A DNA stretch of 64,000 nucleotides from Bradyrhizobium diazoefficiens (GTDB lineage: Bacteria; Pseudomonadota; Alphaproteobacteria; Rhizobiales; Xanthobacteraceae). The number at the start of each line of letters is the position of its first letter. The stretch's first letter is position 1. Positions 52,384 through 62,063 of the stretch are shown here, one piece after another. The notes beneath the pieces are model-generated. The model was not told where the DNA came from and searched no databases. It saw only the letters and a list, made by a program, of their open reading frames with translations. The stretch lies in contig NZ_CP067102.1 in NCBI RefSeq assembly GCF_016616885.1, positions 4,306,501 through 4,370,500 of the forward strand. The letters run 5' to 3'. The position numbers and the translations under genes were made by a program.

Positions 52384-53790
52384 CTACCGCCTGAAGAACG
52401 ACGATATCGTCGAGCTCGCCGATGCCGTCTCCGGCTTGGCCTGAGCGGCCGGCTGTGGCGCAGGCGCAGGCGCCGGCTCCTCGCGCTTTGACGAGCGCTT
52501 GGAGGAGTAGCTGCGGCGGTGCTTGTCTGGCTTGGCGGCGGGCGCAGGCGCAGGGGCGGTCTCAGCTTGCGGCACCGAGCCCTGGCTCTTCTCCGAGCTC
52601 TTGTCCTGGTTCTTGTCTGAACCCTTGTCCTGTCCTTTGTCTTGGTTTCTGTCTTGGCCTTTCTCTTGGCCCTTGTCCGAGCCGCCGCGCATCGACAGCC
52701 GCTGGCCGTCGAACACGGTCGTCTCGCAGTGGCGGTCGTTCTCGGCAAGGCCGGCGCAGAGCTTGGCGGCGGCGGCGGCATTGATCAGCGGGCCGGCACC
52801 CAGACGGAGCTGCATCCCGAGGCCGTTATTGCCTTCCTTGATCATGATGATCGGCCGAAGCGCGGCGACCTCCGGATGCGACTTGCTCAGGCCGCGCCAG
52901 AGCGCACGCAGGCCGTCGACCGAGTTGGCACCGCCGAGATCGATGGCAAAGCGCGTCTGCTGGACTGCGATGGCGGGCGACTCGGCTTCAGTTGCCTCGG
53001 GCGGTTTGGCTGGGGCCGCGGCGACTTCGGTGGGGGCGGGCGCCGCCTCGGGTTTCTGCTCCGGGGCGTCCGGCTGAATCAGTTTCGACGCCGCCGGATC
53101 AGGCGGTGCCATGATCGACTTCGACGGCACCAGCGGAAGGATCGGCAGCGCCGACGTCGTCACCGGCGACTGCGGAACGAGCGAAGCGGCGGCCGCAGTC
53201 TGCGGCGGCGGGCCCGGCTGATCCTTCGCCGCCTCTTTCGAATTGTCTTTGGACTCCTTGCCGGCAATTGCGCGCGGCTTGTCGACCAGCGAAGCCGCGG
53301 TCGAGGCGGCCGGCGCGACATCCGGGGCCGGGGTCGAGGGCTGCGCGGCGGCGACGGGCGTGTCCTGTGGCTTCGACGCAGGGGCCTGCGGCGATGTCGC
53401 GCTCTGCTTGGCGATGGCGCCGGTGACGGAATCAAGCCCCTGCTCGAGCACCGTGACGCGCGAATAGAGCCGGTCGCGATCGGTGTTCAGCGTCTCGATG
53501 GCGGAGGCGAAGCGACGCGCTTCGAGCTGGCTTTCCTTGGTCAGCACCTGGAGCCGGTCGGACTGGCGGGCGAGATCGGCGGAGGCGACCTGGTCGCGGC
53601 GCCAGCCGAACTGGGCCTGGTTGGCCATCACGGCGATCACGACAGCGCCGACGGCGGCCGCGCCCCACGAGCCCAGCCGCCACATCATGCGGCGATCGAA
53701 CGTGCCTTCTTCAGCCAGGAGTCCGGAGAACAGCCCGCCGGTCTCCCTGTCGCCGAAGGCATCCGCCAGTGGGTCGGAATCCTTTGCCAT
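52384..53790 (-). CDS. SPOR-like hypothetical protein with low-complexity regions
   Basis: It has 468 residues. A membrane helix (WGAAAVGAVVIAVMAN) lies near 45-60, with a cytosolic N-terminus. A coiled-coil part follows (LARQSDRLQVLTKESQLEARRFASAIETLNTDRDRL). The centre is long and Ala/Pro-rich. Residues about 290-370 (FAIDLGGANSVDGLRALWRG, SHPEVAALRPIIMIKEG, LRLGAGPLINAAAAAKLCAGL) resemble a SPOR-type glycan-binding domain. A charged GQDK repeat and a basic Pro-rich tail end it. It may bind septal peptidoglycan; no proof. Confidence 0.7.
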   Translation of the reverse strand: MAKDSDPLADAFGDRETGGLFSGLLAEEGTFDRRMMWRLGSWGAAAVGAVVIAVMANQAQFGWRRDQVASADLARQSDRLQVLTKESQLEARRFASAIETLNTDRDRLYSRVTVLEQGLDSVTGAIAKQSATSPQAPASKPQDTPVAAAQPSTPAPDVAPAASTAASLVDKPRAIAGKESKDNSKEAAKDQPGPPPQTAAAASLVPQSPVTTSALPILPLVPSKSIMAPPDPAASKLIQPDAPEQKPEAAPAPTEVAAAPAKPPEATEAESPAIAVQQTRFAIDLGGANSVDGLRALWRGLSKSHPEVAALRPIIMIKEGNNGLGMQLRLGAGPLINAAAAAKLCAGLAENDRHCETTVFDGQRLSMRGGSDKGQEKGQDRNQDKGQDKGSDKNQDKSSEKSQGSVPQAETAPAPAPAAKPDKHRRSYSSKRSSKREEPAPAPAPQPAAQAKPETASASSTISSFFRR

Positions 53791-53970
53791 GAACGATTAG
53801 TGCCCAGCCCTGTCTGGCTTCCCCGAATCAATCAAGGAACATTAACAGGAAAACCCACTCGCACTTGAATTCCGGGCGTTTGCGGGGGTAGCAAGGCAGC
53901 CAGCTTAGGCGACATCGGCTTGTCGCCCGTCGATGTGATGATCGATTCGGCCGTATTTGACAGGATTGCA

Positions 53971-55338
53971 ATGACCGCCCGCTCAAGCCTCACGATCGTG
54001 CTCGCCGCCGGCGAAGGCACGCGCATGCGATCCAGCCTGCCGAAAGTGCTGCATCCCGTAGCTTCCCAGACGCTGCTTGCCCATGTGCTCGGTGCCGCGC
54101 CGCGCGGAACCGGCACGGCGCTTGCGGTCGTGATCGGCCCCGATCACCAGGCGGTCGCGGACGAGGCAAAGCGGATCCGCTCCGACGCGCTCGTCTTCGT
54201 GCAGGCCGAGCGGCTGGGCACCGCGCATGCGGTGCTGGCGGCGCGGGAGGCGATTGCGCGCGGCGTGGACGATGTCCTGATCGCGTTCGGCGATACGCCG
54301 CTGATCTCGGCCGAGACTTTTGCGCGGCTCCGGGCGCCGCTCGCGAAAGGAGCTGCGATTGCCGCACTCGGCTTTCGCGCGGCGGACCCGACCGGCTATG
54401 GCCGCTTCATCGTCGAGGGCAACCGCCTGGTCGCGATCCGCGAGCACGCCGACGCCAGCGCGGACGAGCGCAAGATCGATCTGTGCAATGCCGGCGTGAT
54501 GGCGATCGATGGCCGCCGCGCGTTCGCGATCCTGGACAAAATAGGCAATGCGAATTCCAAGGGCGAATACTACCTGACCGATGCGGTCGGCGTTGTCAGT
54601 GACAATGGATGGGAGTCCGTGGTGATCGAAACCAGCGAGGACGAAGTGCGCGGCATCAACACCAAGGCCCAGCTTGCCGAGGCTGAGGGCGTCATGCAGG
54701 CACGGCTGCGCAAGACTGCGATGGAGGCCGGCGTCACGCTGATCGCCCCTGAAACGGTCTATCTTGCTGCCGACACCGTGTTCGGCAAGGACGTCACCAT
54801 CGAGCCGTTCGTGGTGATCGGACCGGGCGTGTCGATCGCCGACGGCACCGTGATCCATTCCTTCTCGCATCTTGTCGAGACCACGCTCGGCAAGAACGTG
54901 TCGATCGGTCCCTATGCGCGGCTGCGCCCCGGCACCTCGCTCGGCGACGGCGCGCGCATCGGAAATTTCGTGGAGACCAAGGCCGCGACGCTCGAGGCCG
55001 GCGTCAAGGTCAACCATCTCTCCTACATTGGCGACGCCACCGTCGGCGCCAATTCCAACATCGGCGCCGGCACCATCACCTGCAACTACGACGGCTTCAA
55101 GAAGCACAAGACGGTGATCGGGCAGGGCGCCTTCGTCGGGACCAACTCGTCGCTGGTCGCGCCGGTGAAGATCGGCAACGGCGCCTATATCGGCTCAGGC
55201 TCGGTGATCACGCGCGACGTGCCCGACGATGCGATGGCGCTGGAGCGCAACCAGCAGACCATTCGCGAAGGCGGCGCGGCGCGCTACCGCGAGCTGAAGA
55301 CCAGCGGCAAGAAGGTCGAGAAGACGCCCGAGAAATGA
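53971..55338 (+). CDS. glmU: bifunctional UDP-GlcNAc pyrophosphorylase / GlcN-1-P acetyltransferase
   Basis: It has 455 residues from the ATG at 53971. The N-terminal domain has [25 protein letters not shown] with the nucleotide loop, GDTPLI, and the YYLTDAVG motif. The C-terminal left-handed beta-helix carries hexapeptide repeats ([70 protein letters not shown]). It makes UDP-N-acetylglucosamine for peptidoglycan and LPS. glmS follows 457 bases downstream with a small gene between. Confidence 0.97.
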   Translation: MTARSSLTIVLAAGEGTRMRSSLPKVLHPVASQTLLAHVLGAAPRGTGTALAVVIGPDHQAVADEAKRIRSDALVFVQAERLGTAHAVLAAREAIARGVDDVLIAFGDTPLISAETFARLRAPLAKGAAIAALGFRAADPTGYGRFIVEGNRLVAIREHADASADERKIDLCNAGVMAIDGRRAFAILDKIGNANSKGEYYLTDAVGVVSDNGWESVVIETSEDEVRGINTKAQLAEAEGVMQARLRKTAMEAGVTLIAPETVYLAADTVFGKDVTIEPFVVIGPGVSIADGTVIHSFSHLVETTLGKNVSIGPYARLRPGTSLGDGARIGNFVETKAATLEAGVKVNHLSYIGDATVGANSNIGAGTITCNYDGFKKHKTVIGQGAFVGTNSSLVAPVKIGNGAYIGSGSVITRDVPDDAMALERNQQTIREGGAARYRELKTSGKKVEKTPEK

Positions 55339-55344
55339 GCGGCG

Positions 55345-55575
55345 CTAGTCGTCGTCGGCGACTTCCGAGAACATCGCGCGCGTCAGGCGCCAGCCGCGCG
55401 ACCTGGCGCGCTTTGCCGGTTCGCCGGCCGCCTGTGTGAGGAGGACAGGTTTGCTTTCCTTGCCTCGGTCCAGGCTGCGCTGGGGCGGCGGCCAATGCGC
55501 GAGACGCGTGCCGCTGGTCTCGCTGGCGAGCAGATACGTCGGTGGCAGACCCTTGCGGTCGGACGTGGCTTTCAT
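55345..55575 (-). CDS. small basic hypothetical protein (76 aa)
   Basis: It has 76 residues, ATG at 55573-55575. It is basic and polar (KGLPPTYLLASETSGTRLAHW, RSLDRGKESKPVLLTQAAGEP, RARSRGWRLTRAMF) and ends EVADDD. It is convergent with glmU, 6 bases apart. It may be a small regulatory or ribosome-linked protein, but nothing in it says so. Function unknown. Confidence 0.55.
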   Translation of the reverse strand: MKATSDRKGLPPTYLLASETSGTRLAHWPPPQRSLDRGKESKPVLLTQAAGEPAKRARSRGWRLTRAMFSEVADDD

Positions 55576-55795
55576 GGCCTTGATCTCCGAGGGTAGAATC
55601 GTTGGCCAAATTTGTTGACAACGAGTTAATCCGCGCGGTTAAAGGCCGGCCACATCGACACAGGCGAAGCTCGACGTCGCCGGATGCTGTCGCAATCCGT
55701 CATAATTATTGAGTAACTGGGTCCTTAGGAACTTCGCTAAAAGCCGAGCGCGTCGTTTAGGCGATTTTTCGACGATTTGGGGGATATTGATCCGC

Positions 55796-57622
<1,827 letters not shown>

Positions 57623-57701
57623 GCAAAAGGGACCAGGCCGCGCTCTTCCAAAACCTGCTAGAAGCCCCTAGCTTGACCGAAGCGACCGACCTGGAACCCG
57701 A

Positions 57702-58472
57702 ATGACCGCCCGCGACGACGCGCCTGCGCCTCTTGATCCCGCCCCGGAACCGCATACCGGCCTGATCGGCCGTTTCCGCAATTATTTCCTGACCGGGCTG
57801 GTCGTCACCGGTCCGATTGCGATCACGCTGTACCTGGTCTGGTGGTTCGTCACCTGGGTCGACGGCGTGGTGCGGCCATTCGTGCCGCTGGCCTATCGGC
57901 CGGAAACCTATCTGCCCTATGGCGTTCCCGGCTGGGGACTAATTGTCGCATTCTTCACGCTGACGCTGGTCGGCTTCCTCGCGGCGAACCTGATCGGCCG
58001 CACCCTGGTCGATGTCGGCGAGACCTTTCTCGGCCGGATTCCGGCGGTGCGTGCGATCTATCGCGGCCTCAAGCAGGTGTTCGAGACGCTGTTCTCGGGC
58101 AAGGGCTCGAGCTTCCGCAAAGTCGGGCTCGTCGAGTTTCCGTCGCCCGGCATGTGGTCGATCGTGCTGATCTCGCAATCGCCGAACGAGGAGGTCGCGC
58201 GCAGCCTGCCGGGACAGGAGGAACACGTCTCGGTGTTTCTGCCGTGCTCGCCGAACCCGACCACCGGCTTCTTCTTCTATGTGCCCAAGAGCAAGATCGT
58301 CGAGGTCGACCTCAGCGCCGAAGATGCCGCAACGCTGATCATGTCGGCCGGTGTGGTGCAGCCCGGCGCAGCGCCGGATCCGAAGAAGGCAGCCGCGCTC
58401 GCCGGCATGGCCAATGCCGCGCGCATTGCCAATGCCTCCGCGCTCCGGCCCGAGCCTGCGAAGGCGGAGTAG
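57702..58472 (+). CDS. DUF502-family membrane protein
   Basis: It has 256 residues. Two membrane helices (YFLTGLVVTGPIAITLYLVWWF and GWGLIVAFFTLTLVGFLAANLIG) precede a conserved soluble part: VDVGETFLGRIPAVRAIYRGLKQVFETL, FRKVGLVEFPSPGMWSIVLIS and HVSVFLPCSPNPTTGFFFYVPKSKI. This order is the DUF502 signature. Function unknown; it may act at the inner membrane. It follows glmS after 79 bases. Confidence 0.9.
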   Translation: MTARDDAPAPLDPAPEPHTGLIGRFRNYFLTGLVVTGPIAITLYLVWWFVTWVDGVVRPFVPLAYRPETYLPYGVPGWGLIVAFFTLTLVGFLAANLIGRTLVDVGETFLGRIPAVRAIYRGLKQVFETLFSGKGSSFRKVGLVEFPSPGMWSIVLISQSPNEEVARSLPGQEEHVSVFLPCSPNPTTGFFFYVPKSKIVEVDLSAEDAATLIMSAGVVQPGAAPDPKKAAALAGMANAARIANASALRPEPAKAE

Positions 58473-58581
58473 CGCTATTCCGCGGCGGGATGGCTGCGGA
58501 TCGCGCGGGCGTTTGCGTCCTCTGCTAATGTTCCGGTCGAACTGAGTGCCAACGCTCGGAATTCGAACTGGAGTGCCCCCG

Positions 58582-59463
58582 ATGTCCAAGTCGATGTCAA
58601 AGTCGATGTCCAAAACCATTGCGATCCTCGCGCCCGGTGCCATGGGCAGCGCGGTGGCCCGCCGCCTGAGCGACAACGGTGCGCGCGTGCTGACGTCGTT
58701 GAAGGGACGCAGCGAGGCGACGCTGAAACGGGCGGCGGATGCCGGCATGGTCGGCGCCGAGGACGACGCGATCGCGGACGCCGACATCATCCTCTCGATC
58801 GTGCCGCCGGGCGAGGCGGTGGCGCTGGCCGAGCGGCTCGCCGCGTCGATTGTGAAGCGAGCAAAGAAGCCGGTCGTGGTCGACTGCAACGCCGTCAATG
58901 TCGACACGGTGAAGCGGATCGAGGAGATCATCGGCTCGGCGCAGGCGCCCTTCGTCGATGGCGGCATCATCGGCTTCCCGCCGCAGCCGGGCGGCAAGAG
59001 CCCGGCGTTCTACATGTCAGGCGAACATGCCAAGGATGTCGCGGTGCTCAGGGATTTCGGGCTCGACTTGCGCATCGTCGAAGGCCCGGTGGGTGCGGCC
59101 TCTGCGCTCAAGATGTCCTACGCCGGCATTGTCAAAGGTCTCGCCGGGATCGGCTCGGCCATGGTGGCCGCGGCGACCAAGGCGGGGGCCGCGGATGCGC
59201 TGCGCGACGAGCTCGCGCTCAGCCAGCCCGCGATCCTGGCGCGGCTCGAGGTCGCGCTGCCCGACATGATCCCGAAGGCCTATCGCTGGGTCGCGGAGAT
59301 GCAGGAGATTTCCGGCTTTCTCGGGCCGGATCATCCGGCAAGCCAGATCTACCAAGGTTTTGCCAAATGGTTCGAGCATCTGGCCGGTGACGCAAAGGGC
59401 GAGGCCGTCGATGCGTCGCTATTGAAGGCGTTCGCTGCCAATATCGGGAAGAAAAAAGCCTGA
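58582..59463 (+). CDS. DUF1932 NAD(P)-dependent oxidoreductase
   Basis: It has 293 residues. The Rossmann loop IAILAPGAMGSAVARRL follows a start region with three in-frame ATGs (58582, 58594, 58606) in a tandem repeat that encodes MSKSMSKSMSKT. The middle contains LSIVPPGEAVALAERLA and FVDGGIIGFPPQPGG. The C-terminal DUF1932 domain includes ALKMSYAGIVKGL and helices to the end. It resembles 6-phosphogluconate or 3-hydroxyisobutyrate dehydrogenases. GGAGTG precedes the first ATG. Substrate unknown. Confidence 0.88.
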   Translation: MSKSMSKSMSKTIAILAPGAMGSAVARRLSDNGARVLTSLKGRSEATLKRAADAGMVGAEDDAIADADIILSIVPPGEAVALAERLAASIVKRAKKPVVVDCNAVNVDTVKRIEEIIGSAQAPFVDGGIIGFPPQPGGKSPAFYMSGEHAKDVAVLRDFGLDLRIVEGPVGAASALKMSYAGIVKGLAGIGSAMVAAATKAGAADALRDELALSQPAILARLEVALPDMIPKAYRWVAEMQEISGFLGPDHPASQIYQGFAKWFEHLAGDAKGEAVDASLLKAFAANIGKKKA

Positions 59464-59478
59464 TTACGGGAGAGCCGG

Positions 59479-61587
59479 TCAACCCGCCCCGATCAGCGGG
59501 ATCGCCTCGTCGCGCTCGTAGAGATACAACAGGCAGCGCAGCGCCTCGCCGCGCTCGCCCTTCAGCTTCGGATCGTCTTTCATGATGCGCAGTGCCTCGT
59601 CACGGGCCTGCGTGATGAGCTGGCCGTGCACCTCCGAGCGCGCGATGCGATAGCCGGGCAGGCCGCTCTGGCGGACGCCGAGCACATCGCCTTCGCCGCG
59701 CAATTTCAGATCCTCTTCGGCGATACGAAATCCGTCGGTGGTCTCGCGGATCACCTTCAGCCGCGCCTTCGACATTTCGCCGAGCGGTTCGCTGTAGAGC
59801 AAAATGCAGGTCGAAGCCTCCGAGCCGCGCCCGATGCGGCCGCGCAGCTGGTGCAGCTGGGCGAGGCCGAAGCGTTCGGCATTCTCGATCACCATGATGG
59901 TGGCGGCCGGCACGTCGACGCCGACCTCGACCACGGTGGTCGCGACCAGAAGCCCGATCTCGTGCGCGGCGAACTGGCCCATCACGCGATCCTTCTCGGT
60001 GCCTTTCATCTGGCCGTGGACGAGGCCGACGCGATCTCCAAAGCGCTTCTGCAGGCTCTCGAAGCGTTTGGTCGCGTTGGTGAGATGCTCGGTGCCCTCG
60101 GCCTCGGATTCCTCGACCAGCGGACAGATCCAGTACACCAGCTTGCCGGATACGAGCGCGCGGCCGATGCCGTCCATGACCTCACCGAGCCGGCTCATGG
60201 CGACGGCGCGGGTGTCGATCGGTTGCCGGCCGGCGGGCTTTTCGCGGAGCTCGCTGATGTCCATGTCGCCGAAATAGGTCAGCACCAGCGTGCGCGGGAT
60301 CGGCGTGGCGCTTAGCACCAGCACGTCGACGGCTTCGCCCTTCGAGGTCAGCGCCAGCCGCTCGCGCACACCAAAACGGTGCTGCTCGTCGACGATGGCG
60401 AGCGCGAGGTCACGGAAGATCACGTCATCCTGAATCAGTGCGTGGGTACCGACCAGGAGGTCGATCTCGCCGGCTTCGAGTTGCGCCAACAACTCGCGCC
60501 GCTCCTTGCCCTTTTCGCGGCCGGTGAGGATGGCGACCCGCATGCCGGCGCGCTCGGCGAGCGGCGCGATGGTCTTGATGTGCTGGCGCGCCAGGATCTC
60601 CGTCGGGGCCATCAGCGCGGCCTGCTTGCCGACCTCGGCAACGGCCGCGGCTGCCAGTAGCGCGACCACGGTCTTGCCGGAGCCGACGTCGCCCTGGAGC
60701 AGGCGCAGCATGCGCACGGGCTGCTGCAGGTCCTCGGCGATGGCAGCCGCAGCGTTGCGCTGTGACAGCGTGAGCGCATAGGGCAGGGCATCGATGATCT
60801 TGTTGCGCAAATGCCCATCGCCGGCATTGCGCACGCCCGCAGGCCGGCGCAGCTGCGCGCGGATCAGCGCGAGCGCGAGCTGGCCGGCGAGCAGCTCGTC
60901 GAAGGCGAGACGGGACCAGAAGCGCTGATCGGGCAGGATGTCCGTGAGCTCGACCGGCTGATGCACGCGGTTGAGCGCCTCCGCGATCGGCGGGAAATTG
61001 CAGCGGCGCAGCACGTCCGGGCTGATCCATTCCGGCAGGGCCGGCAACTTCTGCAGCGCCTGTGCGACCGCGCGGCGGAGCGAGCCGAGCGCGAGACCCT
61101 CGGTAAGCGGATAGACCGGGTCGATCCCCGAGAGCTTTGCGATCGCTTCCTCGTCCAGCACGCGGTCGGGATGCACGATCTGCGAGATGCCATCATACAT
61201 CTGCAGCGTGCCGGAGACGTAGCGCTTCTCGCCGACAGGCAGCAGCTTTTCGACATAGCCGGGCTTGGCGCGGAAGAAGGTCAGCACGACGTCGCCGGTG
61301 TCGTCGCTGGCATAGACCAGATACGGCGCGCGGGAATTACGCGGCGGAGGCGGGCGGTGGCGGTCGACGGTGACCTCCAGCGTCACCATGGTTCCCTGCA
61401 CCGCGTCGCGGATCTTCGGCCGCGCCCGGCGGTCGATCACCTGGCTCGGCAGATGCAGCAGCAGATCCACCAGCCGCGGCGTCTCGTTGCGGCTGAGCAG
61501 ATATTGCAACAGCTTGTCCTGCTTCGGACCGACGCCGGGCAGGCTGGTCACGGGAGCAAACAGCGGATTGAGCAGGCTGGGGCGCAT
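59479..61587 (-). CDS. recG: ATP-dependent DNA helicase RecG
   Basis: Branch-migration helicase that reverses stalled forks. It has 702 residues from ATG at 61585-61587 (MRPSLLNPLFAPVTSLPGVGPKQ); a longer in-frame reading upstream is repeat-derived and not used. The wedge domain is near residues 50-200. Helicase motifs: Walker A GDVGSGKT near residue 300, DEQHRFG, SATPIPRT, and VEVGVDVPAATIMVIENAERFGLAQLHQLRGRIGRG. It is divergent from sdhE. Confidence 0.96.
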   Translation of the reverse strand: MRPSLLNPLFAPVTSLPGVGPKQDKLLQYLLSRNETPRLVDLLLHLPSQVIDRRARPKIRDAVQGTMVTLEVTVDRHRPPPPRNSRAPYLVYASDDTGDVVLTFFRAKPGYVEKLLPVGEKRYVSGTLQMYDGISQIVHPDRVLDEEAIAKLSGIDPVYPLTEGLALGSLRRAVAQALQKLPALPEWISPDVLRRCNFPPIAEALNRVHQPVELTDILPDQRFWSRLAFDELLAGQLALALIRAQLRRPAGVRNAGDGHLRNKIIDALPYALTLSQRNAAAAIAEDLQQPVRMLRLLQGDVGSGKTVVALLAAAAVAEVGKQAALMAPTEILARQHIKTIAPLAERAGMRVAILTGREKGKERRELLAQLEAGEIDLLVGTHALIQDDVIFRDLALAIVDEQHRFGVRERLALTSKGEAVDVLVLSATPIPRTLVLTYFGDMDISELREKPAGRQPIDTRAVAMSRLGEVMDGIGRALVSGKLVYWICPLVEESEAEGTEHLTNATKRFESLQKRFGDRVGLVHGQMKGTEKDRVMGQFAAHEIGLLVATTVVEVGVDVPAATIMVIENAERFGLAQLHQLRGRIGRGSEASTCILLYSEPLGEMSKARLKVIRETTDGFRIAEEDLKLRGEGDVLGVRQSGLPGYRIARSEVHGQLITQARDEALRIMKDDPKLKGERGEALRCLLYLYERDEAIPLIGAG

Positions 61588-61614
61588 GGACGCGAATCTA
61601 GGATCGTTTCGGCT

Positions 61615-61655
61615 CGTCATGCCCGGCTTTATCGCGGGCATCCACGTCTTTTTTC
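61615..61655. repeat. CGTCATGCCCGGC short repeat
   Basis: CGTCATGCCCGGC, TTTATCGCGGGCATCCACG: the arms GCCCGGC and the later GCGGGC pair. This is the small palindrome seen widely in Bradyrhizobium intergenic DNA (from memory). It lies in the recG leader. Confidence 0.65.
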
Positions 61656-61772
61656 GTAGCCCTTTGCGCGGGTGCGGCCATGCCAAATCGAGGGCTGACA
61701 CGGCAGGTCCGAGTGGCTATATCACCCCGGCCCGGCACGTCCGGGCTTTCGGCGTTTGACTGGATTTGAGAC

Positions 61773-62063
61773 ATGACGGGAACGACACGATCGAGCAATG
61801 GGCTGGACGACCGCCGCAAGCGGTTGCTGTTCCGCTGCTGGCACCGCGGCACGCGCGAGATGGACCTGATCCTCGGCCGCTTCGCGGATGCCGAGATCGC
61901 CAATCTCTCCGACGCCGAGCTGATCGAGCTCGAGACCGTGCTCGAGGTCAACGATCCCGACCTCTACGCCGCCATCACCGGTGACAAGGTGCTGCCAGCT
62001 GATGTCACCGGCGCGTTGTTTGCCCGGATCAAGGCCTATCCGATCGCGGACCGCGACGTATGA
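61773..62063 (+). CDS. sdhE: FAD assembly factor SdhE
   Basis: It has 96 residues. The RGTREMD motif near residue 26 is the RGxxE signature of SdhE, which aids covalent FAD attachment to succinate dehydrogenase SdhA. Further features: KRLLFRCWHRG, DLILGRFADAEI, SDAELIELETVLEVNDPDLY. It overlaps mfd by four bases (ATGA). This gene order occurs in several alphaproteobacteria. Confidence 0.92.
   Translation: MTGTTRSSNGLDDRRKRLLFRCWHRGTREMDLILGRFADAEIANLSDAELIELETVLEVNDPDLYAAITGDKVLPADVTGALFARIKAYPIADRDV

Noticed and set aside
55576..55795. glmS ribozyme or riboswitch
   Set aside because: The leader lacks the conserved core and glmS ribozymes are Gram-positive features.
55709..55795. Upstream start for glmS
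   Set aside because: GlmS needs Cys as residue 2 after Met removal; only ATG at 55796 gives this.
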